Source of the DNA: Spirosoma luteum DSM 19990
GTDB lineage: Bacteria; Bacteroidota; Bacteroidia; Cytophagales; Spirosomataceae
Length of the DNA: 64,000 nt
Assembly: GCF_000374065.1 (NCBI RefSeq)
Contig: NZ_KB893267.1
Coordinates: 191 to 64,190 of the forward strand
Reading direction: 5' to 3'
The first letter of the stretch is position 1, and each line of letters opens with the position of its first letter. The translations under genes and the position numbers were made by a program. This document shows positions 54,002 through 62,442 of this stretch, piece after piece. A model generated the notes under the pieces. The model had not been told where the DNA came from. It worked only from the letters and a program-made list of their open reading frames with translations, and searched no databases.

Positions 54002-55015
54002 ATGGCAACTCCCGATTTTTCTCAACTTGGCGGTAGAACGGACACCGAAAAACGGTCGTTCTGGAGCCGTCCCGAAGGTATTCTGGGCATGATTGTGCTG
54101 GCCGGTGTGGCTGGCTTCGGCCTGGTCTACTTCAACCGGATCATTGAATTTCTGATTCGGGCAACGTCCAATATTCTCGAACTTGGCCTGTTGCTGGGTG
54201 CGCTGGGCGTATTGATTTTTCTGTTCACCAGCAAAGACGTTCGCACCGCTGTTTTCTTCCTGTTCAAGTCGATGATGCGGAGCATTACGGGCACGGTTAT
54301 CCAACTGAATCCCATTGCGATCATGAAAATTTACGTGCAGGATTTGCGTGAAAAGCGTGAAAAAATGCAGGGACAGATTAACACGCTGGCGGGTCAACTG
54401 GTGAAACTGAACAAGAAAATCAACGAGAACAACGAAACCATCAAGCAGAAGTTTGCCGAAGCCAACAAAGCAAATTCCCTGAGCGACAGGCCCGGTATGC
54501 GGGAGTCGGCCCAGCTGGCCACCATTGAGGGAGCAGGCTTGCAGGAGATGAACGAAAAGCTGTTTCCGCTGCAACGCAACATGAAGCAGGTGCTGGCCTT
54601 TATGGAAAAAGTGAACCAGAGCGCCGACTACATCATCAAGGAAACCGAGATAAAAGTCCGCCTGAAAGAAACCGAATACCAGATTGTAAAGGAGAGCTCA
54701 AACGCCCTGAAAACGGCGGTCAGCATCTTCAAGGGCGACCCCGACAAGAAGTTTTACTTCGACCAGTCGATGGAATACATTCAGGACGACATGAGCCAGA
54801 AACTCGGCGAAATGAAGCGGGCCATGGACCTGTCGATGGATTTTATCAACGGCGTCGATATTCAGAACGGCATCCTGTCTGACAAAGGCGTAGCCCTGTT
54901 GGAAGCTTACAACAAAGGTGAATTCAAAATGGTCCAGTTGGATGCACCAGCTCAACCCGTCATCCTCGGCCCCACCCCGGCGAAAGACGCCGGGTACAAA
55001 AATTTGTTAGACTAA
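54002..55015 (+). CDS. Membrane coiled-coil protein, second gene of the cassette
   Basis: A 337-residue protein with two hydrophobic segments (about 28-46, LGMIVLAGVAGFGLVYF; about 58-75, LELGLLLGALGVLIFLF). A long coiled coil with mixed charge follows (about 112-260; REKREKMQGQINTLAGQLVK, RPGMRESAQLATIEGAGLQE). The last third is less charged (FDQSMEYIQDDMSQKLGEMK, ending AGYKNLLD). No catalytic motif was seen. The two membrane segments suggest a hairpin with both ends in the cytoplasm. It lies between the cytosolic coiled-coil gene and the Ppx-like gene. Confidence 0.75.
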   Translation: MATPDFSQLGGRTDTEKRSFWSRPEGILGMIVLAGVAGFGLVYFNRIIEFLIRATSNILELGLLLGALGVLIFLFTSKDVRTAVFFLFKSMMRSITGTVIQLNPIAIMKIYVQDLREKREKMQGQINTLAGQLVKLNKKINENNETIKQKFAEANKANSLSDRPGMRESAQLATIEGAGLQEMNEKLFPLQRNMKQVLAFMEKVNQSADYIIKETEIKVRLKETEYQIVKESSNALKTAVSIFKGDPDKKFYFDQSMEYIQDDMSQKLGEMKRAMDLSMDFINGVDIQNGILSDKGVALLEAYNKGEFKMVQLDAPAQPVILGPTPAKDAGYKNLLD

Positions 55016-55023
55016 ATTCAATA

Positions 55024-55137
55024 TTGAATGAGTGAATTTTGACTGATTGAATAGAAACGAATAGCTATTCTTTCATTCGACCTTTCACCGCACGAGCGGC
55101 CGGCACTTATTCACTTATTCGCAATTGACTCATTCAA
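55024..55137. repeat. Intergenic inverted repeat with TTGAATGAGT arms
   Basis: TTGAATGAGT (55024-55033) and ACTCATTCAA (55128-55137) are perfect 10-bp inverted arms, and longer partial pairing (GTGAATTTT / AATAAGTGAATAA) surrounds them. It fills the gap before the Ppx-like gene, in the same position as the repeat after the first gene of the cassette. Confidence 0.5.
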
Positions 55138-55150
55138 AACTAATATTCCT

Positions 55151-56215
55151 ATGCAACGTTTAACCGTGGCCGGTCGGCTGCTCATCACGGCCCTCGTTCT
55201 GGCCGGTATCTTCTTCGCGTTCCGCTACTTCGGTGGTAATGAAGCCCTGCGCAAACTGTCGCCCAAAGAACAGGAAACCGCCGAGTCCCAAACACTACCC
55301 AGCCCGGACAACCAGACAACGGATGGCTCATCCGACGAAGCAACGTCTACCGCATCGTCCTCCGACAAGTCGGGTTCATCGGACAATACAGCCACCGATC
55401 AGCCAAAGCAGGCGTTCAGCTACACTGCCCCCGAACCCCAAAACGGGCAACTGAAGGGAGTGGTTGAACTGGGAGCCAGCGGCTTCAATTCGTTCATTAT
55501 CCGGGTAGATGGCCAGAAACGCTGGAAACTGGAAAAAGCGGAGTTCAACAACAGCCTTGTGCTGGAAAACATGGCGACGGACAATGACATTCGGATGGGT
55601 TTGAAAAGCTACATCGGCAAGATGCTCGACTTTGGTGTGGGTGGGCGCAACATCCACTTTGTGGTCAGTTCAGGGGCGCAGAAAGCCGAGGGGACGCAGA
55701 AAATCACCCGCGTACTGAAATCCCTGAACTACGTTGTCAATACCGTTACGGCGGAGCAGGAAGGTTCCCTGGCGTTACGGGCGGTGTTGCCATCTGAGTT
55801 TTACAGCAACTCCTTCGTAACGGATATTGGTTCGGGCAACACCAAAATTTCCTGGAAAGAAGGCAGCTCGACCAAAGCACTGGAAACGTATGGGGCCAAG
55901 TACTTCCAGAACGGCACCTCTGCCGAAACCGTAGCGACCGAAGTACAGGCGAAAGCCAAACAGGTGCCTGCCGACCATCGCAAAACCTGTTTTATCATCG
56001 GGGGCGTACCGTTCGAACTAGCCAAAGCCGTTCGGAACGGGAAAGAGCGTTATACCATACTCGATGCCCCATCGGATTACACCAAAATGGAAGACGCTAA
56101 ATCGAAGGCAGGTCTGACCATTTACAAAGCCATTGCCGACGCTACGGGCTGCAACCAGTTCGTGTTCGACTGGGATGCCAACTTCACCATCGGCTACCTG
56201 CTGACGCTGAATTAA
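55151..56215 (+). CDS. Membrane-anchored Ppx/GppA-like ASKHA-fold protein, third gene of the cassette
   Basis: A 354-residue protein: one N-terminal membrane segment (9-25, RLLITALVLAGIFFAFRYF), a Ser/Thr/Asp-rich flexible linker (about 40-90), then a domain from about 100 with ASKHA/Ppx-like marks: LKGVVELGASGFNSFIIRVD (phosphate-1-like), NTVTAEQEGSLALRAVLP, and SFVTDIGSGNTKISWKEG (phosphate-2-like, where Ppx has DIGGGS). NYVVN and FIIGGVPFELAK follow. Ppx/GppA enzymes hydrolyse polyphosphate or pppGpp; several catalytic positions here look altered, so a binding or structural role is also possible. Confidence 0.7.
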   Translation: MQRLTVAGRLLITALVLAGIFFAFRYFGGNEALRKLSPKEQETAESQTLPSPDNQTTDGSSDEATSTASSSDKSGSSDNTATDQPKQAFSYTAPEPQNGQLKGVVELGASGFNSFIIRVDGQKRWKLEKAEFNNSLVLENMATDNDIRMGLKSYIGKMLDFGVGGRNIHFVVSSGAQKAEGTQKITRVLKSLNYVVNTVTAEQEGSLALRAVLPSEFYSNSFVTDIGSGNTKISWKEGSSTKALETYGAKYFQNGTSAETVATEVQAKAKQVPADHRKTCFIIGGVPFELAKAVRNGKERYTILDAPSDYTKMEDAKSKAGLTIYKAIADATGCNQFVFDWDANFTIGYLLTLN

Positions 56216-56230
56216 CTTACGAACGTACCG

Positions 56231-56275
56231 CAAACGAAACCGGGGTAGCACGCTGTGCTACCCCGGTTTCGTTTG
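56231..56275. terminator. Perfect 21-bp hairpin terminator
   Basis: Arms 56231-56251 and 56255-56275 are exact reverse complements around a 3-nt loop. It lies between the converging Ppx-like and aminotransferase genes and can serve both; the T-run is within the arm. Confidence 0.85.
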
Positions 56276-56302
56276 TATGAATTGTATCTGCACTATCTAT
56301 TC

Positions 56303-57445
56303 TTACGAAATCACTTTGAGTCCGTCGGCAAAGGCCTGCATCTGGGGCATGGTGCCCAGACTCACGCGGCACCAGTACTGCCCGTCGAATTTCCACTGAC
56401 GGATGCTCACCCCCTGATCCATCATGCGGGTTACGAAATCCTCCCCCTTCATCCGAATCGGGAACATCACGAAGTTGGCCCCCGACGGCAGCGGCTCATA
56501 GGTATGCTCCTTCAATACGCCGTACAGATACTCCTTCGACTCTTTGGTTTTACCGAGCGAATAATTCACAAAATCCGTATCCTGCATACTAACCATAGCG
56601 GCCCGCAGCGTGGTCATACTCAGACCACTCCCACCGGTGGAGAACTTAGCGATCTCCTCCAGAATTTCGGGTTTGGCAATCATATACCCCATCCGCAAGC
56701 CAGCAAAACCGTGTACTTTCGAGAAGGTCTTGGTCACGATTACGTTGCTCCCTTTCATCACCATATCCACCATCGAATAGGCTTTTGGGTCGGGCGTGTA
56801 ATGAATGTAGGCTTCGTCTACCAGGATGGGTGTTTTGGCACCAACGGCAGCGCAGAAAGCGCGCAGCTTAGCCGGGTCTACCGTTATGGCGGTTGGGTTG
56901 TTGGGGTTACAGAGGTACACCATACCCGTCTGACTGCCTACCCGCTCATTCAGTTTGTTCAGATTGATGTCGTACCCATCGGCCGCAACCAGTGGAACCT
57001 TGTCCATGCTGATACCATGCTTAAGCGACGTGCGGGGCAGGGCATCAAACGTAGGGTCGGGGGCAACGATGGTACGGCCCGCGTTGGGCCGGTAAGCCGC
57101 CCAGAGAGAAGCCGCTGTCAGCAGCTCACCCGAACCGGCACCCAGCAGTACGTACTCTTCCGGAACACCCTCCGTTTCGGCTACTTGCTTGCGGAATTTC
57201 CGGGCGTATTCCATGGCGTACAGATAGCCATCGGGCGCGGCCTCCGTAATGGTTTTCAGTGCTTTGGGCGAAGGACCGTAAGGGTTTTCATTTGCCGATA
57301 GCCGGGCCTTTAAAACACCTCCTTTCGGGGGTAGATAGCCTGCGGGAAGTTCGGGTTCCGGCTCACAAAAAGCAGCCGGAGCAGCCGCTAAACTCAAGCC
57401 TGATAACAGACTGGTCCGAAGCCAGTCACGACGATTGATTGCCAT
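56303..57445 (-). CDS. Histidinol-phosphate-type aminotransferase with Tat signal
   Basis: The ATG at 57445 gives 380 residues beginning MAINRRDWLRTSLLSGLSLA, a twin-arginine (RRDWL) signal with cleavable hydrophobic region ending AAFC. The PLP fold type I follows: RLSANENPYGPSPKALK, VLLGAGSGELL, NPNNPTAITVD, VDEAYIHYTP and the Schiff-base lysine in KTFSKVHGFAGLRMGY. This is the HisC-like subgroup, acting on histidinol phosphate or aromatic/amino substrates. Export of a PLP enzyme through Tat is uncommon. The longer open frame upstream is unlikely. Confidence 0.88.
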   Translation of the reverse strand: MAINRRDWLRTSLLSGLSLAAAPAAFCEPEPELPAGYLPPKGGVLKARLSANENPYGPSPKALKTITEAAPDGYLYAMEYARKFRKQVAETEGVPEEYVLLGAGSGELLTAASLWAAYRPNAGRTIVAPDPTFDALPRTSLKHGISMDKVPLVAADGYDINLNKLNERVGSQTGMVYLCNPNNPTAITVDPAKLRAFCAAVGAKTPILVDEAYIHYTPDPKAYSMVDMVMKGSNVIVTKTFSKVHGFAGLRMGYMIAKPEILEEIAKFSTGGSGLSMTTLRAAMVSMQDTDFVNYSLGKTKESKEYLYGVLKEHTYEPLPSGANFVMFPIRMKGEDFVTRMMDQGVSIRQWKFDGQYWCRVSLGTMPQMQAFADGLKVIS

Positions 57446-57940
57446 AGATGAACGTGTATTTATGCCGTTATACGTAAACTGGAAACACTGTTTTTTGCGG
57501 GGGCAGATGCCAGACGTGGTAAAAGAAGACAATCACCTGGCATACAGAACAAATATAAGATACTAGCCGACTCTATCAAGCTATAATTTATCCAGCACAT
57601 CTTTTCGACACATAATATTCTGTATTATACAATATTTTCAGAATAAAATTATAATTGCTAACTCAATTTCGTTTCGCCATAAATCCGGGCCAGGGTTGGC
57701 TTATGGAAAGTGACGAACAAATTCCGGATATATCAGCAGAAACCCTTCAGCCTATTGAAGGAGGCCCGCTGGCCAGTACGACAGGCCAGTTGTTTACCAG
57801 ATTTACCGGCCGCCAAAAGTCGCTGGTGGTTGGTATTGAGGATACGCTGGGACGGTAGTGGGGAGCCAAGATTTGACAACTACGGTAGCACCCCGTTTTG
57901 TTGACTAAACCAGCAGGAAAATAATGTACGAAGAAGCGGC
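57446..57940. other. AT-rich intergenic stretch with an inverted repeat and a possible 51-codon ORF
   Basis: No established gene. ATTCTG (57617-57622) and CAGAAT (57639-57644) form a short inverted pair in the AT-rich part. A plus-strand frame at 57703-57858 (51 codons, MESDEQIPDISAETLQPIEG) has a Gly-Gly pair after an acidic leader-like half. It might be a peptide precursor or just an open frame; the stretch otherwise shows nothing recognisable. Confidence 0.4.
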
Positions 57941-58977
57941 TTACGACGAAAAAGACTGGTTAGTCATTTTTTGGGGTACAATCGGAGCATAATTGATGTA
58001 CTGGACAAAGCGGGGTTCGTTGGCCGTGTTTGGACTGCTGCCGTGGGGTAAGGCATGGTGCCAGAGAATAAAATCGCCGACACTGGCCGCAATGGGTACT
58101 GGTCCCAAAGCAGTGAGGTCCTGCATTTGAGGGTCTTCCTGGGGAGGCAGTTCAGCTAACCAGTTGGCTAACCGGTGCTGGAAAGCGGGTACCAGGGTGA
58201 ATGCTCCCTGATGCGCCTGCGTATCCGATAGGTAAAGCAATCCCTGCAAGCCAAAAGAAACGGGCCGACCGGCCGCACATCCCAGTGAAGACGGGGACCC
58301 GGAAACGACCAGTTTGTTGTTTCGGGTGGATTGAACCCTACCCGGTCGGTGGTGACCCACAAATCAGTACTCCCCCACAACTGCTCATACGCTCTCCGGA
58401 TGCGGGATGATTCGCGGTTCCGGGTCAAAAGGGGGTGTTGAAATAACTGAACCATGATACCCTGCTTTCCGGGATGGGCATTGTACCAGGTATCCGGACG
58501 ATGACGGTCTATCGCCAGAAAATCGCAGATCAGCTCAACGGTCTGGTCGCAATCCTGCCAGGGAACAGCATTTTTAACCACCACGTAGCCATACCGATCC
58601 CAATGAACAAGATCATCAGCCGACAGGGTTGAGGCTGTTTCCCCGTTGACTGGTTCAGTCTGTGAAGTGCCCGATAGCTGGGCATTAAAAGTCACAACGT
58701 TGCCGGCATTGGGAAGCCCGCCAATGGTAGCCTGAATCCAGTCCTCAAATTCAGCGAAGGTCGGAGCCGTAAGGTACAGATACTGAATGGTTGGTTCAAG
58801 GCCCAGGTTGAGGGCACTCAGAAGGGCAGTATCCAGATCGCTTTCCCCGTCGACCAAACTGCTGTCCAGCCGCCCCTGCCGGTTGGCCATCGCTTTGGCC
58901 CAGTAGCGTTTCAGCTGCATGATGCCTAACCGGCTCATTTCGGTCGAAGCGGCTAATTCGCTGGGTGGTGCTGGCAT
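57941..58977 (-). pseudogene. Phytanoyl-CoA dioxygenase-like (PhyH) enzyme, frameshifted
   Basis: The ATG at 58977 opens a frame with helical N-terminus (QLKRYWAKAMANRQGRLDSS, LGLEPTIQYLYLTAPTFAEF) and a jelly-roll dioxygenase start (DDLVHWDRYGYVVVKNAVPW, ending PGPRLHWDV). The correct continuation RPVSFGLQGLLYLSDTQAHQ lies in the neighbouring frame, up to 57941, where DFILWHHALPHGSSP and RFVQYINYAP follow. The HxD iron pair (LHWDV) is thus separated from the distal His and Arg. One base lost (or two gained) near 58280-58295 explains it. PhyH enzymes hydroxylate with 2-oxoglutarate and Fe(II). Confidence 0.8.
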
Positions 58978-59067
58978 ATTCTGAGAAATTAGGGCTGTAA
59001 GGGTAGAAAACAAGGCTGACCGGGGCTGGTTTTACTGCGTAGCTGGAACCCTGACCTTTTAGTTTGT

Positions 59068-59556
59068 TTACGGGCGCAACCAGCTTGTCATTTGTGGGAA
59101 GCCTCCTGCCACTGTCTGGTCCAGCGTCATACCCATCCAGACCAGCAGGGGTAACCCCACATACGTTTCCTGCGCAAACAGGCCAAGCAACCACTCACTG
59201 TCACCTTTGTAACCCGCCGGGTGAAAAACCACCGCTGCGGGGATTCCTATCTGCTGACAGGCGGCATAGGTCCATAAAATCACCGCCAGTTCGTCCCCCT
59301 GCTTGTCAGGCCGTCCGAGGGTAACGTCTTCGTATAACGACCAGCGTTCGGCGGGCAGGGTTACGGCTATATGGCCCGCTTCGTGGAGCAGGTTGCCCGG
59401 ATACAGTAGTTTTGCTGGATCGACCAGTAACCGGCCCTGGTCAATCAAAATACCCGGCACAAAGGTGGACTGGCTTAGGGTTGTTTCACTAACCGGAATA
59501 CCGATTTCGGCCAGAAAGGCATAAATCTGATCCAGGATGAAGGCTGAGGTATTCAT
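59068..59556 (-). CDS. Small HEAGH putative metallopeptidase-like protein
   Basis: A 162-residue protein. LLHEAGHIAVTLPAE gives H58-E59-xx-H62, a zincin-type motif, and D89-E90 in KQGDELAVILWTYAACQ could give the third ligand. The rest is mixed alpha/beta with a hydrophobic C-terminal part (LLGLFAQETYVGLPLLVWMG). It is shorter than typical secreted zincins and has no signal peptide. Its stop is 91 bp before the PhyH start and its start is 10 bp after the sulfotransferase stop, so it is embedded in the modification run. Whether it is a protease or a metal-binding structural member is unknown. Confidence 0.6.
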   Translation of the reverse strand: MNTSAFILDQIYAFLAEIGIPVSETTLSQSTFVPGILIDQGRLLVDPAKLLYPGNLLHEAGHIAVTLPAERWSLYEDVTLGRPDKQGDELAVILWTYAACQQIGIPAAVVFHPAGYKGDSEWLLGLFAQETYVGLPLLVWMGMTLDQTVAGGFPQMTSWLRP

Positions 59557-59565
59557 GGTTCGTTA

Positions 59566-60558
59566 TCAATCTACCGAAGATGTTCCTTTTTTCTGGCTTA
59601 CCAACTGCTGGTAAAGTTGCCTGACCGGCTCCATATACGAACCGGGCATTGTCTGGGGTACAGCCTCCTGAAAGGGCTGATCGGGGTACTTGCTGTGGTA
59701 CTGACTCCGCTGCTTCATGGCAGTCCGTTCGGCCGGAGTAGCATCTATCGTTACCAGCGTAGTGAGCTGCCCCAGCATGGCTACCCCACTGTCCTGATAA
59801 GGCAACGGATAAACATTTTCGTCTACCTCCTGTATGGCCAGCATCTGCTGAAAATAGCGTTCAAGCACCGCGGCCGTGTAGTGATCCTGATTCATGTGCC
59901 GGGTAAGGGCTGGATCAAACCCAAACAGTTCGGGTTCAATCAGGCCCGGAACGGCCTGCATCCCCCGGCGTTTCTGGTGGGACCGAATCACGGCGTCGGG
60001 CGAGCGGAACAACAGGATGAACGGAACCGTTGGGTACAGTCGGCGGAAAGTATCGTAGAACAGCAGATGCCAGCTATCCAATTTGATGAAGAATCGCGTT
60101 TCATTTCCCGTTCGCTGGCTGCCTATCAGGCGAATAACTGCTTTCAGCGCAGCATCCCGTTCATCAGGCGATAGGGAGATGGCAGGCTCACGGTAGGGTA
60201 ACCGTAAAATCTCGTCAAGCAACGGCATTTCGGATAGCGTAATGTGCCGCTCGGGCAACCCCAGCAATTGAGAAAGCAGGGTGGAACCGCAACGGGATAT
60301 GTGAAAGATAAAGGCGTTGGGCGAAATACTAACGCTTCCCTGAGCCGCCTGGATCAGACCATCCAGCGTAGTGGCCGAATGCCAGCCCGTAACGTTGACC
60401 GGATAGCTCTTGCAGCGGATGACTGTTTCCTCGAAAAAAGGCTCCGTAAAGCGGTGAGTACCCACGTAGAGCCACCGGAAAAGAAGTTGCTCGTCTACCA
60501 CGCGTAGCTGGTAGGGAATCCAGTTCTCTAGCGGCTCATCCATCCATTCATTCGGCAT
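59566..60558 (-). CDS. Sulfotransferase family protein
   Basis: A 330-residue protein of the cytosolic sulfotransferase fold. The PAPS 5'-phosphosulfate loop is AFIFHISRCGSTLLSQLL (near 80-97), and the 3'-phosphate-binding region is FILLFRSPDAVIRSHQKRRG (near 180-200). No membrane segment is visible. It transfers sulfate from PAPS to an OH or NH acceptor; the acceptor cannot be read. An APS kinase, the PAPS-making enzyme, is divergent at 61329. The hydroxylase is 23 bp upstream and the HEAGH gene 9 bp downstream on the same strand, so coupled hydroxylation-sulfation is a natural model. Confidence 0.88.
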   Translation of the reverse strand: MPNEWMDEPLENWIPYQLRVVDEQLLFRWLYVGTHRFTEPFFEETVIRCKSYPVNVTGWHSATTLDGLIQAAQGSVSISPNAFIFHISRCGSTLLSQLLGLPERHITLSEMPLLDEILRLPYREPAISLSPDERDAALKAVIRLIGSQRTGNETRFFIKLDSWHLLFYDTFRRLYPTVPFILLFRSPDAVIRSHQKRRGMQAVPGLIEPELFGFDPALTRHMNQDHYTAAVLERYFQQMLAIQEVDENVYPLPYQDSGVAMLGQLTTLVTIDATPAERTAMKQRSQYHSKYPDQPFQEAVPQTMPGSYMEPVRQLYQQLVSQKKGTSSVD

Positions 60559-60581
60559 CTGTTTGTACCGTTACGTTTGGT

Positions 60582-61292
60582 TTACTCCGTTTGTCCCGCC
60601 GACAGTTTATCCATTAACCGGCGGGCGGTATCGGTATTGTGCCTCGCCAGTTCTGCCATAATCTGCCGGGTCAGTTCCAGAGAATGCGGATGGACCCGCT
60701 GTTCGGCGGCAAAGTCGTAGCCCGCTTTCAGGAAAAGCGCATCGGACCAGGCATTGCGCCGACAGTCGAGTACCAGATGCACCCGATTTGTCAAACCATC
60801 GTTACGGACGCTGTGCAACAGATCGAAGTTCGCGTACCAGCATTCGCCTTCGGCCATGGGCAATGCCTGACCGTCTACCCGGAAGGCCACTTCACTTCCT
60901 GTTTGAATGAGAACGTGCAGCCGAAAAAATCCGTGCTCATAACTGGTATTCCCATCCCGATGCTCGTGAATAACACTACCCGGTGCCAATGCCAGCAGCC
61001 GGACCGACTCCTGCTGACACTGAAACTGGCTCAGGACTGTCTGAAAATAAGGGCACTTTGCCAGCAGGGGCGTATCGGCATACTCACCCGGATGCGCGCG
61101 GATATCGATTTCGCTTCCCGATGCAGACCGCAACGCAATGCTGGTCCAGCGCCCCGAGAAATCGGCCCGGTTAAAATGACTGGGCCAGTCAAGCTGCTGG
61201 CATACGAGTAAATCGTCTGCTAAACGAACGGGATCGAACAGAAAAGGTAACCGAAAGAAGCGATTATCAGGATGTACGGTTAGATCAGTCAT
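60582..61292 (-). CDS. Aspartyl/asparaginyl beta-hydroxylase-like 2OG dioxygenase
   Basis: A 236-residue jelly-roll protein. Landmarks are RLLALAPGSVIHEHRDGNTS (H109, H111, D113), FRLHVLIQTG, ECWYANFDLLHSVRNDG (H160) and RVHLVLDCRRN (R170, H172), the typical HxD, H and R pattern of this family; the exact iron ligands should be confirmed in a structure. Such enzymes hydroxylate Asp or Asn side chains in proteins or peptides. The last ~45 residues are helical. It begins the minus-strand run with the sulfotransferase, 36 bp from the divergent APS kinase start. Confidence 0.85.
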   Translation of the reverse strand: MTDLTVHPDNRFFRLPFLFDPVRLADDLLVCQQLDWPSHFNRADFSGRWTSIALRSASGSEIDIRAHPGEYADTPLLAKCPYFQTVLSQFQCQQESVRLLALAPGSVIHEHRDGNTSYEHGFFRLHVLIQTGSEVAFRVDGQALPMAEGECWYANFDLLHSVRNDGLTNRVHLVLDCRRNAWSDALFLKAGYDFAAEQRVHPHSLELTRQIMAELARHNTDTARRLMDKLSAGQTE

Positions 61293-61328
61293 GGTTCAGC
61301 CTTCGGATACTGGTTTGATGGTAGTATT

Positions 61329-61862
61329 ATGGTTTTTGTTCAACTAACGGGCTTGTCGGGTGCCGGTAAAACGACGCTGGCTTACGGGGTTCAGAAGCGA
61401 CTACAGCGCCTGGGCTACTCAGTGGAGGTGCTGGACGGCGATGAGTGCCGGAGTGCGTTCTGGCCTGAGCTGGGTTTCTCGCCGGATGATCGCCAGGAAA
61501 ACCTGCGCCGAATGGGGTTGCTGGCTCACTGGCTAACCCGGCACGGAATCCTTGTGCTGCTGGCTGCCATTAACCCGTACCAGAAAGCTCGTGACGAACT
61601 GAGCCGCCAAAACCAGCCCGCCAAAACCGTTTTCGTCGATTGTGGACTGGAAACGCTTATCCAACGGGATACAAAAGGCTTGTACGCCCGTGCTCTACTG
61701 CCCGATAATCATCCGGATAAACTACGCAACCTGACGGGCATCAACGCCCCGTACGAAGCGCCAATTACGCCTGATCTGATTATTCAGACCGACCAGTACA
61801 ATCAGAACGACTGCGAGGAACAATTGTCTTTGTTTATTCTGACGGCCTTGAATAACACCTGA
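61329..61862 (+). CDS. cysC: Adenylylsulfate kinase (APS kinase)
   Basis: A 177-residue P-loop kinase. GLSGAGKTT (8-16) begins the fold, then EVLDGDECRSAFWPELGFSP (DGD-x-x-R), DDRQENLRRMGLLAHWL, KGLYARA and NLTGINAPYEAP, all diagnostic of CysC. It phosphorylates adenosine 5'-phosphosulfate to PAPS. No sulfurylase (cysDN or sat) is in the window, so its APS must come from elsewhere. Its divergent position next to the sulfotransferase run suggests a dedicated PAPS supply. Confidence 0.92.
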   Translation: MVFVQLTGLSGAGKTTLAYGVQKRLQRLGYSVEVLDGDECRSAFWPELGFSPDDRQENLRRMGLLAHWLTRHGILVLLAAINPYQKARDELSRQNQPAKTVFVDCGLETLIQRDTKGLYARALLPDNHPDKLRNLTGINAPYEAPITPDLIIQTDQYNQNDCEEQLSLFILTALNNT

Positions 61863-62442
61863 ACGCTACCTCTAGTGATACTTTTGTTTAGCAGGTTTCC
61901 TGTTACTACTGCGTGGTAAAGACTATACCGTTTAATAAGTTTTGCTAATAGAATACAATTTTAAAGAAGTAACTAAGAATCCGGTGTGCCTTTAGTTAAT
62001 CATGAAGGTGCTTTCCGGTTAGTGTCTTCTATCAAAAGCGTAACGTTTATCAATCCTGTCTTAGGGGGTGTTGACAATTAGCTAAAGATAAGGCTGGTCT
62101 GCAATTTTGTGAATGCGTCGTTATGGGTGTTCTTCTTCCAACGGGGCGATTTTACACGCTAAGCAACTAAACACCTAGTTTTTTTTGGGGATCCCGAAGC
62201 GGTCGCCAATGATCCGAGTCGAATGGTGCAGGGTTGGAAAACGAGTCCTTACCCAGTCAGTTGATGTGTTCAAAACGGCCGGACGACAAGTACTCAAAAT
62301 GAGCCCTAAATCTGTCAAGCTATTTCAGGGATATACACATTTTAGAACACTACCAATTTTTAAACATGTTGTTAATAAATTCCAAACTATTAGGTAAATA
62401 ATTGTTTTTTACTCTACATTTAGTTCTAATAACCCCTGGCTC
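61863..62442. other. 580-bp gene-free stretch with a possible IS-end-like motif
   Basis: No supported gene. GGGGGTGTTGACAATT (from about 62067) resembles IS5-family element ends (GGGTGTTGACAAA type), and the following 80 bp on the minus strand translate to a short basic stretch that could be a transposase remnant; this is weak. Another AT-rich part (62330-62410) may hold the promoter of the next gene, but no TAnnTTTG match was found. Confidence 0.35.

Noticed and set aside
56255-57301. 348-codon plus-strand open frame
   Set aside because: Antisense to the aminotransferase; composition is that of a shadow (His/Arg-rich).
62060-62160. IS5-like transposase remnant
   Set aside because: Only a GGGTGTTGACAA-like end motif and a short basic translation were seen; too little to name a transposase.
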